From Candidatus Saccharimonadota bacterium (GTDB lineage Bacteria; Patescibacteriota; Saccharimonadia; Saccharimonadales; Saccharimonadaceae): a stretch of DNA of 12,007 bases. Under the pieces are notes generated by a model that saw only the letters and a program-made list of their open reading frames with translations, had not been told where the DNA came from and ran no database searches. Positions 1-5,593 of the stretch are shown piece by piece (the stretch's first letter is position 1; each line of letters begins with the position of its first letter). Both the position numbers and the translations under genes were made by a program. Where the stretch lies: the NCBI GenBank assembly GCA_030528815.1, contig JAUMYE010000007.1, positions 7,333-19,339 of the forward strand, read 5' to 3'.

Positions 1-661
1 CAGGATTGTCAAACAATTTTGCGAAGGTAAAATTTTGTGCAAATAGCTCTCTTGGAAATTCTTCGGCATGACGAATTTTTGCCCTAATAACCCCTAAGAA
101 ATGCTTTGCACGCCGAGTATATGCCTGATAAACCGTACCAGAAATCAAATCGGCAAGCTGCAAACCATACACCGCGCGCGAGTCGCATTGTTCTAGCATA
201 AACTCTGACGCAGATTTTCTAAAGTTCGCAAAAGCGCTAATAGACAAGTAATCTACAAGTGAATTCATTGATTTTACCGAGGTCGAGCGCTGATCGAGAA
301 TAATATACAAATACTCGCGATAAGAGCGAAAAATTTCATCAACTAGCAGCCTAGCAAAATAGTTATAAATAAGGTTCTTTGGGTTGTTCTGCCAGAGCAA
401 GCTCACCTGAGATTTCTGAATCACTAAATAAAAGCATTCAAACTCTTCGATTTTTATCAGGCGATTCAGTAGTTCCTGCCGTTCAACGAAGCCCAGACGG
501 CTAGATTTTATCTCTTTGCACTTTTGCCTTGCCTGAGTCTTGCGCACCAGGCGCTTCGCCTTTTTGTTACTGTTATCGTCACGAAAGACTGCCGCCGCCA
601 ACACGAAGTAGCGCCCGCTTTTTCCCAGATTTCCCGATTCGTCTATATATACATGAATCAT
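1..661 (-). CDS. DUF3800 family protein (C-terminus beyond window)
   Basis: Partial gene: 220 codons are readable and the 3' end lies before base 1. The N-terminus MIHVYIDESGN carries the DUF3800 signature YIDESG (D7, E8). Further acidic or polar signature positions are E49 (KEIK), D122 (IILDQRS) and QLADLISG (Q167, D170). The spread of Asp/Glu residues suggests a metal-dependent, possibly RNase H-like active site, but that is inference; the family has no settled function and often lies in accessory or defence regions. ATG at 661 is preferred because the YIDESG strand begins four residues later, as usual in the family. An in-frame ATG at 706 would add 15 residues. There is no SD at either start. 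A plausible promoter ends 6 nt before ATG 661, suggesting a leaderless mRNA. The visible length already approaches a complete family member. Confidence 0.85.
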   Translation of the reverse strand, partial: MIHVYIDESGNLGKSGRYFVLAAAVFRDDNSNKKAKRLVRKTQARQKCKEIKSSRLGFVERQELLNRLIKIEEFECFYLVIQKSQVSLLWQNNPKNLIYNYFARLLVDEIFRSYREYLYIILDQRSTSVKSMNSLVDYLSISAFANFRKSASEFMLEQCDSRAVYGLQLADLISGTVYQAYTRRAKHFLGVIRAKIRHAEEFPRELFAQNFTFAKLFDNP

Positions 662-667
662 ATCCGC

Positions 668-696
668 ATCGTAAGAACTATTAAAAATAATAACAA
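668..696 (-). promoter_or_regulatory. Putative leaderless promoter of the DUF3800 gene
   Basis: On the minus strand TTGTTA (691-696) and TACGAT (668-673) are separated by 17 nt. Each matches sigma70 consensus at 4 of 6 positions. The -10 box ends 6 nt before ATG 661, the same spacing as before the Nudix and gpmI genes. The boxes alone are weak; the position supports the call. Confidence 0.35.
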
Positions 697-730
697 GCGG
701 AAGCATGATGTTTTTATCTGTTATTCAAAT

Positions 731-756
731 AAAAAAAAATAGCCCACCATAGGCTA
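731..756 (-). terminator. Rho-independent terminator (minus strand)
   Basis: Read on the minus strand, TAGCC and GGCTA pair around a 7-nt loop and are followed directly by nine T (731-739). There is no T-tract on the plus side, so it works only for minus-strand transcripts. It sits upstream of DUF3800 and downstream of no protein gene. Confidence 0.55.
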
Positions 757-822
757 GTTTGAAAGCTTACTATTTATTTTTAAAGCTTTCCGCGGATCTC
801 TCAAATTCCGCCGAACGCTTAT
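731..822 (-). ncRNA. Candidate 92-nt structured small RNA
   Basis: A minus-strand promoter (829-856) predicts a start near 822, and a terminator T-tract ends at 731, with no SD-led ORF between. The RNA would form three hairpins in order: GCGGA/UCCGC with a 10-nt loop (796-815), GAAAGCUU/AAGCUUUC with a 14-nt loop (761-790), and the terminator hairpin UAGCC/GGCUA (740-756) followed by nine U. I do not recognise it as a known RNA family. It could be an independent sRNA or an attenuated leader of the DUF3800 gene, which starts 70 nt downstream and appears to have its own promoter. Confidence 0.4.
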
Positions 823-828
823 ACTTTT

Positions 829-856
829 ATTTTAGCGCAAGCTTTATTTTAGTCAA
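829..856 (-). promoter_or_regulatory. Sigma70-type promoter of the small RNA
   Basis: On the minus strand TTGACT (851-856), 16 nt, TAAAAT (829-834): each box matches consensus at 5 of 6. Predicted start near 822. It faces away from the dsb operon; nothing but the candidate RNA and its terminator lies before DUF3800. Confidence 0.5.
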
Positions 857-899
857 CATTGATTTTCGCCATTTTTATTACATAATTATTATGCTTATT

Positions 900-915
900 A
901 ACAGGGGTAGATAAG
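900..915 (+). promoter_or_regulatory. Upstream motif AACAGGGGT-A-GATAAG, possible regulator site
   Basis: AACAGGGGT (900-908), one A, GATAAG (910-915). The same words without the spacer base occur on the minus strand at 4143-4157. In both places a TTGAC[A/T] hexamer follows 10-11 nt later (here 926-931). A shared activator or repressor site is inferred. The -10 match 3' of the 926 hexamer is poor (AATATT with TG, spacer 19), so this may be a second, weaker promoter upstream of the 962-990 one. Confidence 0.35.
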
Positions 916-961
916 CTAATAACTATTGACTTTTCTATTTCTTATCGTGAAATATTTTTTC

Positions 962-990
962 TTGATAGAACCCTTCTTTTTAGATAAAAT
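962..990 (+). promoter_or_regulatory. Promoter of the thiol-redox operon
   Basis: TTGATA (962-967), 17 nt, TAAAAT (985-990), each 5 of 6 to consensus. The expected start near 997 leaves a leader of about 16 nt that is almost entirely the SD AAGGAGGT (998-1005). This also argues against translation starting at TTG 926. Confidence 0.6.
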
Positions 991-1012
991 AAGGAAAAAG
1001 GAGGTATGGAGC

Positions 1013-1651
1013 ATGAGCTCAAATCGGATTCGTGCAAAGAATCCAAAAGATTTCTTCGCTCAGCTTGGCGATCGCGCTAAGTTGGCATTTGTTGGGTGTG
1101 GTTATTGCCTGCGCCAGCCGAAATATCTAACTATCTTTATTATTTCGTGGGTGCTTTTTGCCTATATATTCACTTTCTTCCGCGACGGAAATTACAACTG
1201 GGCGATTATCTCTTCTGGCCTTGGCGCCGAGAAAAAGATAGAAGTCCTAGGCAAATGCTTCCTAGACATCTTCAGCAACTTCACCAGTTTTTCTGGTCTT
1301 GGTATTATTTTTCTTTCTTTCTTCCAGGCCGTGGCTATTGCCTTGATGGTATTTACCTACAAGAACCGCAACAAAACCGCCACATTAAATGGTGCGAGTA
1401 CTAGCGTTGTTGCAACCGCGCTCGGTTTTCTCGCTCTCGGTTGTCCAACTTGTGGCATTTCCATGCTAACCCCGATTCTTACCGCCATCGCCGGAACTGG
1501 CGCCGGAGCCCTATCTGGGACACTTGGCGGCATTTTTATTGTTGTAGCCTTTATTCTTATTATCTTTACTATTATCCGTCTCGGTTACTTGGTTTTTATT
1601 ATCGTAAGTGCAGAAAATTACAAGGAGAAGCATGAAAGAAAGAATAGTTAG
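1013..1651 (+). CDS. Four-helix membrane protein with two CXXC pairs, probable redox partner of a DsbA-like protein
   Basis: 212 residues from ATG 1013, chosen for the perfect SD AAGGAGGT 7 nt upstream; the ORF also opens at TTG 926, which precedes the promoter. Hydrophobic segments lie near residues 39-56, 94-116, 130-155 and 172-198. Two dicysteine motifs stand out: C29-G-Y-C32 before the first helix, and C144-P-T-C147 in the context ALGCPTCG inside the third helix. I do not recognise a named family. The gene overlaps the following DsbA-like gene by 20 nt. Two CXXC pairs in a small polytopic protein, coupled to a periplasm-type thioredoxin, fit a quinone-linked oxidase (DsbB/VKOR-like role) or a CcdA-like electron carrier. 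That function is inference; neither DsbB nor VKOR sequence signatures are evident. C82 is a fifth cysteine. Confidence 0.8.
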   Translation: MSSNRIRAKNPKDFFAQLGDRAKLAFVGCGYCLRQPKYLTIFIISWVLFAYIFTFFRDGNYNWAIISSGLGAEKKIEVLGKCFLDIFSNFTSFSGLGIIFLSFFQAVAIALMVFTYKNRNKTATLNGASTSVVATALGFLALGCPTCGISMLTPILTAIAGTGAGALSGTLGGIFIVVAFILIIFTIIRLGYLVFIIVSAENYKEKHERKNS

Positions 1652-2366
1652 TATTACAGTCATTATTGCGGTTGTCGGAGGTTTGTTCTTCTTATTCGCA
1701 TATAACGCCATTCAGGCTGGCAAGATCGATATGACCACCTGGAACGATAATATGGTTATAGGCGATGCCAGTACAGCAAAACACCATTTTGTAATGTATA
1801 CGGATATCTTCTGCCCATATTGTGATAAGTTCTCTGATGCCGTAATGTTCCACAAAGACGAATTCAAGAGCGACTATATCGAAGGCAAGGAAATCCTCTT
1901 CGAGTTGCGTGTTACAGATATGAACTACGAGGCGGGCCACTCGAAAAACAGTCGTCCTGCCGGCGAAGGTGCTTACTGTGCAGCCAAGCAGAACAAATTC
2001 TGGGATTACTACTATGGCCTCCTAGATAAGTTATACACAGATTACCATTCCAAAGGTATCGGCATCGACAAGACCGCCCAGCCAATCCCAGAACTCGAGA
2101 TGGACTACTTCTACAAAGTCGCAGAAAAAGCCGGTCTAGATAAAGATACTTTCGTTAGCTGCATGGAGAACCACGAAACCGCCGATGAGCTAGACAATAA
2201 CACCATGCGTGCATCTAGAACTATCGGTAGCGGCGTTCCTTACTTCCAGTTTGATAAGTTTACTACTGCTGGCTTCCTAGGATACTTCGATCCGGAGGAT
2301 AGAGACTGGGAACAAGCAAAGCTACTCCTAGACGCAGGTCTAGCAGGAAAGAATCCACAGCAATAG
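1632..2366 (+). CDS. Membrane-anchored DsbA-like thioredoxin-fold protein
   Basis: 244 residues from ATG 1632, with AAGGAG 4 nt upstream; a GTG at 1608 is in frame but lacks an SD. An N-terminal hydrophobic anchor (about residues 5-24) follows a short KER segment, so the domain should be extracytoplasmic. The thioredoxin fold carries C61-P-Y-C64 after a beta strand (HHFVMYTDIF) and the cis-proline P203 in GSGVPYF, with a helical insertion between them, as in the Thioredoxin_4/DsbA group. C116 and C177 lie in the insertion and may form a structural disulfide. It probably forms or isomerises disulfides in secreted proteins and is re-oxidised or reduced by the membrane protein encoded just upstream, whose 3' end it overlaps by 20 nt. 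A bidirectional terminator follows. The fold is near certain; oxidase versus reductase is not decided by sequence. Confidence 0.92.
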   Translation: MKERIVSITVIIAVVGGLFFLFAYNAIQAGKIDMTTWNDNMVIGDASTAKHHFVMYTDIFCPYCDKFSDAVMFHKDEFKSDYIEGKEILFELRVTDMNYEAGHSKNSRPAGEGAYCAAKQNKFWDYYYGLLDKLYTDYHSKGIGIDKTAQPIPELEMDYFYKVAEKAGLDKDTFVSCMENHETADELDNNTMRASRTIGSGVPYFQFDKFTTAGFLGYFDPEDRDWEQAKLLLDAGLAGKNPQQ

Positions 2367-2371
2367 CATAC

Positions 2372-2406
2372 AAAAAAAAGACGCTCCGATTGGGGGCGCC
2401 TTTTTT
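2372..2406. terminator. Bidirectional terminator between the dsb operon and slipin
   Basis: GACGCTCC pairs with GGGGCGCC around GATTG, with one A/C mismatch and one wobble. The hairpin is flanked by A8 on the left and T6 on the right, so it can end both the plus-strand redox operon and the convergent slipin transcript. Confidence 0.85.
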
Positions 2407-2417
2407 GATAGTAGTTT

Positions 2418-3173
2418 TTATCCTACAAGCTTCTTGAGAGCTTTTTCTGCATCGCCAGATAGGAAGACAACTGTCTTCTGGGATGGTTCAGAAGAAATCT
2501 TTTCAAGAGTTTGAAGAGTACGAATCTGAACACCACCTGGAGTGTTTGCAAGAAGTGCAGCAGCGTCAGCGACGGACTGAGCGGCAGACTTTTCACCTTC
2601 TGCAACGATAATAGCAGCACGGCGTTCGCGTTCGGCCTCAGCCTGCTTTGCCATTGCGCGCTTCATATCGCCAGGAAGCTCGATGTTCTGAAGCTTAACA
2701 TTCTCAATATCGATACCCCACTTATCTGTTTCTTTATCGACAATCTCTTTAATCTTTGCAGAGATTTCGTCGCGCTTGCTTAGAAGCTCATCGAGTTCGA
2801 AGTTACCCGTAATATCGCGAAGTGCAGCCTGAGCAAAGTTTGTGGTTGCATAGATATAGTTGGTTGTTTCAAGGAGCGCCTTCTGTGGATCTAGAACACG
2901 GAAGTAGACAATTGCATCGACGCCAACCGTAACGTTATCTCTTGTAATAACTTCCTGTTTTGGAACATCGATTGGGGTAGTACGCATATCTACGCGAGAA
3001 ATCGTATCGATGTAAGGAATGATTACGTGTAGACCTGGCCTTTTAATACCATGGAGCTTACCAAGACGAAATACGATGCCGCTTTCGAACTGACGAACGA
3101 CGCGTAGTCCTGGAAGAATAATGAATAATAGAACTAATAATAAGATTGTTAATACAACGCCCAGAGGAGCCAT
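2418..3173 (-). CDS. Slipin (stomatin-like SPFH/band 7 protein)
   Basis: 251 residues, the usual slipin length. A hydrophobic N-terminal anchor (about residues 4-25) leads into an SPFH domain with family-typical blocks: ESGIVFRLGKL, RPGLHVIIPYID, RTTPIDVPKQEVITRDNV, and the late IENVKLQNIELP. After it comes an Ala/Glu/Arg-rich coiled-coil segment (KQAEAERERRAAIIVAEGEK) and a short C-terminal tail. Slipins oligomerise at the inner membrane and organise membrane microdomains; bacterial members often pair with an NfeD protease partner, which is not seen here. Start ATG 3173 has AAAGGA 7 nt upstream and an extended -10 box behind it. It is transcribed alone and converges on the dsb operon. Confidence 0.95.
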   Translation of the reverse strand: MAPLGVVLTILLLVLLFIILPGLRVVRQFESGIVFRLGKLHGIKRPGLHVIIPYIDTISRVDMRTTPIDVPKQEVITRDNVTVGVDAIVYFRVLDPQKALLETTNYIYATTNFAQAALRDITGNFELDELLSKRDEISAKIKEIVDKETDKWGIDIENVKLQNIELPGDMKRAMAKQAEAERERRAAIIVAEGEKSAAQSVADAAALLANTPGGVQIRTLQTLEKISSEPSQKTVVFLSGDAEKALKKLVG

Positions 3174-3203
3174 ACTTATTTCCTTTCAGTTTTTATCGAA
3201 TAT

Positions 3204-3212
3204 ATTTTAGCA
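3204..3212 (-). promoter_or_regulatory. Extended -10 promoter of slipin
   Basis: TGCTAAAAT on the minus strand, with a predicted start about 24 nt before the slipin ATG. No convincing -35 box at 17 nt; the extended -10 element would compensate. The identical 9-mer lies before gpmI. Confidence 0.5.
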
Positions 3213-3270
3213 TAAAATCAATGCGCCGTTCTAGCTAGCGCGGAGTCCATCTGGGCCGTTTCGAACCAAG

Positions 3271-3303
3271 AAAAAGCCGCCCCTGCAGAACGCGGGGGCG
3301 GTT
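3271..3303 (-). terminator. Terminator of the orphan gene at 3329-4045
   Basis: A GC-rich stem of ten pairs (CCGCCCCTGC with GCGGGGGCGG, one wobble) around AGAAC. Read on the minus strand it is followed by TTTTT (3271-3275). It isolates the orphan from slipin downstream. It is the strongest hairpin terminator in the window. Confidence 0.85.
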
Positions 3304-3328
3304 GGTTTGGGTTTACTGGACTGAGCAA

Positions 3329-4045
3329 TTAGGACTTGCGGTGGCGGTCCTTGAAGAAGTCAGCTGCGGATACCTTGGGCTTTTCCTCGGTTGCAGGAGC
3401 CTTCTCCTTGGGTGCCTCCTGAGCATGCTCAGCAGCACGAGCGGCAATACGCTCAGCAAGAGACTTGCCCTGCTGACGACTAAGCGCCTTTTCTGCCTCC
3501 TCGATAACACCCTCGCCAGGGCGAGTTTCAATGCTGCGCTTAGCAGATGCCTTGCCCTGCTCTCTGATCACAACCTCAACTGCAGTTTCAGTCTCAGCAG
3601 TAGCGTCACGGTGGACCACAGGCTTAGCAGGCTTGTCAGGCTTAGGAGCAGCGAATCCCTCAGGCTTTACAGCGAAGCGACGCTGAACAGCCTCCCAGAA
3701 GGGAGTGCTCCAGCGAGCAATAACTGTATACTCGTACTTCTGATGCCATCTCTTTTCGCTCTCGAGCATAGCTGCGGCAGTCTGCACGTTCTTCTTGTTG
3801 CTACCCACATAGATAAGGTTGGTATAGGCATCATGGAGAACATACATGTGAATGCTTGCATTCTCGGGAACCTCGAGGACGATTACATCTGCAAGGTTTT
3901 TGACCTCAACAAAGACGATGCCATCCTTGAGGGTCGCAGGAACTGCGGCGCTCATGTCTGCAGGCTTGCCGTTAGGCTTGGAGAGAACAGTGTTTGCGTC
4001 CAGACTCAGCTCAAGACCAGTAAAATTAAAGAACTTAGATCCCAT
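3329..4045 (-). CDS. Orphan protein with charged low-complexity tail, probably highly expressed
   Basis: 238 residues from ATG 4045, chosen for AAGGAGGT 7 nt upstream; an upstream GTG at 4078 is poorer. I do not recognise the family. Residues 1 to about 130 look like a folded alpha/beta domain without cysteine or membrane segments (blocks such as DGIVFVEVKNLADVIVLEVP, MYVLHDAYTNLIYVGSNKKN, and YTVIARWSTPFWEAVQRRF). The rest is rich in Pro, Ala, Lys and Glu, probably disordered, ending ADFFKDRHRKS. Codon use departs from neighbours: Lys is almost always AAG, Gln always CAG, Glu mostly GAG, and the CTA leucine codon, common in the flanking Nudix and rarA genes, is absent. With a perfect sigma70 promoter and perfect SD this suggests high expression; recent transfer is the alternative. 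It is a single-gene transcript closed by a strong terminator. Confidence 0.85.
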   Translation of the reverse strand: MGSKFFNFTGLELSLDANTVLSKPNGKPADMSAAVPATLKDGIVFVEVKNLADVIVLEVPENASIHMYVLHDAYTNLIYVGSNKKNVQTAAAMLESEKRWHQKYEYTVIARWSTPFWEAVQRRFAVKPEGFAAPKPDKPAKPVVHRDATAETETAVEVVIREQGKASAKRSIETRPGEGVIEEAEKALSRQQGKSLAERIAARAAEHAQEAPKEKAPATEEKPKVSAADFFKDRHRKS

Positions 4046-4052
4046 AATAGAG

Positions 4053-4060
4053 ACCTCCTT
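4053..4060 (-). promoter_or_regulatory. Perfect ribosome binding site of the orphan gene
   Basis: AAGGAGGT, 7 nt before ATG 4045; it decides the start. A second SD-like GGAGGT lies at 4077-4082 in the same leader with no productive start behind it, giving a duplicated SD in a leader of about 50 nt. Confidence 0.8.
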
Positions 4061-4102
4061 TTGTAATAGTCTAAACACCTCCGAAGATATTTAGCTCTTT
4101 CT

Positions 4103-4131
4103 ATTATACTACTTTTTGCCATTTTTGTCAA
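4103..4131 (-). promoter_or_regulatory. Perfect-consensus sigma70 promoter of the orphan gene
   Basis: On the minus strand TTGACA (4126-4131), exactly 17 nt, TATAAT (4103-4108): 12 of 12 consensus positions at optimal spacing. Predicted start near 4096. No other promoter in the window is this good. Confidence 0.85.
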
Positions 4132-4142
4132 TAATTTTCATA

Positions 4143-4157
4143 CTTATCACCCCTGTT
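4143..4157 (-). promoter_or_regulatory. Upstream motif AACAGGGGT-GATAAG, second copy
   Basis: On the minus strand AACAGGGGT (4149-4157) directly followed by GATAAG (4143-4148), ending 11 nt before the TTGACA of the orphan promoter. It matches the plus-strand site at 900-915 apart from one spacer base. Confidence 0.4.
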
Positions 4158-4185
4158 CTTAGCCACAGAACCATAAGTTTTGCCT

Positions 4186-4280
4186 ATATGTTCATTAGCT
4201 TGCAAAATCTGCAAGTTTTTACAGATAAGGCCATATCGCTCAGGTGTATTTACTTGCAAAATCGCAAGCTAATCCATATG
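4186..4280. repeat. Large inverted repeat with two internal hairpins
   Basis: TTAGCTTGC (4195-4203) and its complement GCAAGCTAA (4264-4272) are flanked by ATATG and CATAT. Each arm also contains its own small hairpin: CTTGCA/TGCAAG (4199-4215) and CTTGC/GCAAG (4253-4268). The whole could fold as one long stem or as two separate hairpins. No coding signal was seen in the 4132-4495 stretch; it holds this repeat, the 36-bp direct repeats and the hairpin at 4414-4477. Confidence 0.6.
4199..4220 (+). terminator. Short terminator-like hairpin, plus strand
   Basis: CTTGCA/TGCAAG, a perfect 6-bp stem with a 5-nt loop, then TTTTT (4216-4220). No plus-strand gene lies upstream before 2366, so it may end a small RNA. 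A possible promoter is TTGCCA (4116-4121), 17 nt, CATACT (4139-4144), predicting about 70 nt. The stem is short. Confidence 0.35.
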
Positions 4281-4320
4281 TTTTAGAAAGACGAATTTAT
4301 CTCCGCTTAGATATCTAGAT

Positions 4321-4425
4321 TTTTTCGGATTATAACGGCCCGACCGTGTTTTAGAATTTTTCAGGTCATAACAGCCCGACCGTGTTTTGCGGCTTTACAG
4401 ATTATATCAAGCCAATCTTGTTCTT
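4321..4425 (+). repeat. 36-bp-period direct repeat, two good copies and one decayed
   Basis: Copies at 4321-4352 and 4357-4388 agree at 28 of 32 positions, all four differences being transitions; both end in CCCGACCGTGTTTT. The next period, from about 4393, keeps roughly two thirds of the positions and runs into the left arm of the following hairpin. Function unknown. Confidence 0.65.
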
Positions 4426-4477
4426 ATGGTTTTAGATAGTTTGATGGCTTAACTAGCTAAAACCATAAGAACAGATT
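4414..4477. repeat. Long inverted repeat overlapping the Nudix promoter
   Basis: Left arm 4414-4435 and right arm 4457-4477 are complementary over 21 pairs with one bulged T. After one mismatch, TAGTT/AACTA extends the stem, leaving a 9-nt loop. The right arm covers the place of the -35 box of the Nudix promoter, so it may be an operator or a supercoiling-sensitive cruciform. There is no T-tract after it. Confidence 0.7.
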
Positions 4478-4480
4478 GAA

Positions 4481-4489
4481 TGATATAAT
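4481..4489 (+). promoter_or_regulatory. Extended -10 promoter of the Nudix-rarA operon
   Basis: TGATATAAT: a perfect -10 hexamer (4484-4489) with the TG extension. It ends 6 nt before ATG 4496, so transcription should start at or next to the start codon. No SD precedes the ATG. Confidence 0.65.
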
Positions 4490-4495
4490 TTATTT

Positions 4496-5593
4496 ATGAT
4501 TGAGACCACTGTTGTATATTTGCGAAAAGATAACAAAGTTCTACTCGGAAAGAAACTCCGTGGTTTTGGTATGGGCAAAATTACTGCCCCTGGTGGCAAG
4601 TTCGAGCATGGCGAGACGCCCGCCGAATGCGTCGTCCGCGAATGTTTTGAAGAAACCGGCGTCCGGATTACCAAGTTTGAGCAAGTCGCACGCGTCGTTT
4701 ATGATGACCTGCACTACAAAGACAAGGTCGAGCGCGATCTTATGCATGTCTTTATTGCTACCGAATGGGAAGGAGAGCCACAAGACAGCGACGAGCTAGA
4801 CCTAGAATGGTATGCGCTTCGAGATATCCCTTACGACAAAATGTGGTCCGATGCAAAGATTTTCCTGCCAGATATTCTTCGCGGTAAGAAACTCGAGGCT
4901 TACTTCCACTACAACGAGAAAAATGAATTCACAGATTATTGGGTCAAGCCAATCAATACCGACATCTTAATTACCCTATCTAACGAAGATTTTGGCTTCC
5001 CTACTAACAATAATTACGACAAGGCCAAGCTAAAGTTTGGCGCACGCGCCGCGGTCCTAGACAAAGACGGTCGCGTTTGTATCACTCATGCAGTCAACAA
5101 AGGCTATTACAAGCTTCCTGGTGGCGGTCAAGAACCGGGCGAACTCGCCTTCGAAAACGTCGAGCGCGAAATCCATGAAGAAGTTGGCTACAAGGTAAAG
5201 AATCTTGTATCTCTCGGTCGCACTATCGAACTTCGTGGCGGCGAGACTCCAGATGCAACCCCAAGAATCGTAGATAACCAGGTTTTTGTCTGTCAGGTAG
5301 AAAAATTCATTGGCGCCATGCAAGAAGAAGACGAAATCGAAGACGGCACGCAGACTGAATGGTTTAATACCATCGACGAAGCTATCGAGACCTTCCAAAA
5401 CATGTCCCTAGAAGATCTAACTAAAATTTCTAGCGACCTTGGTTACCGTGCTCATTTTTGGCGCAACCGCGAGATTGCAATTCTTCGCGCCGCCAAGAAA
5501 TACTTAGAGAGACCAGCCGCTTTCTCTGAGCGCGAAGATACGACTACTGCTCCAGAAGATTACGGAGAGACGGATTACGAAGATGACATCTAG
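4496..5593 (+). CDS. Tandem Nudix hydrolase (MTH1-like domain plus second Nudix domain)
   Basis: 365 residues, about twice a normal Nudix protein. Domain 1 (about residues 1-155) resembles MTH1/8-oxo-dGTPase: GKKLRGFGMGKITAPGGK leads into Nudix box 34-56 (G34, E40, R48, E49, E52, E53). MWSDAKIFLPDIL places W117 and D119 where MTH1 binds the purine, though the second MTH1 aspartate is A120. Domain 2 (about residues 180-315) has a complete box at 210-232 (G210, E216, R224, E225, E228, E229) with a different surround, so its substrate may differ. The C-terminal 50 residues are acidic. Domain 1 probably removes oxidised purine nucleotides from the pool. The gene overlaps rarA by 11 nt. Expression appears leaderless from the extended -10 promoter. 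Confidence 0.93.
   Translation: MIETTVVYLRKDNKVLLGKKLRGFGMGKITAPGGKFEHGETPAECVVRECFEETGVRITKFEQVARVVYDDLHYKDKVERDLMHVFIATEWEGEPQDSDELDLEWYALRDIPYDKMWSDAKIFLPDILRGKKLEAYFHYNEKNEFTDYWVKPINTDILITLSNEDFGFPTNNNYDKAKLKFGARAAVLDKDGRVCITHAVNKGYYKLPGGGQEPGELAFENVEREIHEEVGYKVKNLVSLGRTIELRGGETPDATPRIVDNQVFVCQVEKFIGAMQEEDEIEDGTQTEWFNTIDEAIETFQNMSLEDLTKISSDLGYRAHFWRNREIAILRAAKKYLERPAAFSEREDTTTAPEDYGETDYEDDI

Noticed and set aside
524..742. 72-residue plus-strand ORF
   Set aside because: Antisense to DUF3800, whose conserved motifs are on the other strand; no SD or promoter.
926..1012. TTG start at 926 giving a 29-residue longer membrane protein
   Set aside because: It lies upstream of a good promoter (962-990), has no SD, and ATG 1013 has a perfect SD at 7 nt.
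3224..3270. tRNA-like GTTTCGAACC segment near slipin
   Set aside because: The flanks do not form a T arm, acceptor stem or anticodon arm on either strand.
3302..4066. 254-residue plus-strand ORF opposite the orphan gene
   Set aside because: Its Leu/Ser-rich translation is what an antisense frame of a codon-biased gene gives; it has no SD or promoter and its 5' end sits in the orphan's terminator. The minus strand has perfect signals.
4046..4078. GTG 4078 start adding 11 residues to the orphan
   Set aside because: The SD AAGGAGGT is ideally placed for ATG 4045; the GTG overlaps the other SD-like sequence instead of following it.
4321..4425. CRISPR-like array with 36-bp period
   Set aside because: Only 4 nt separate the two copies, so there are no spacers, and no cas genes are visible.
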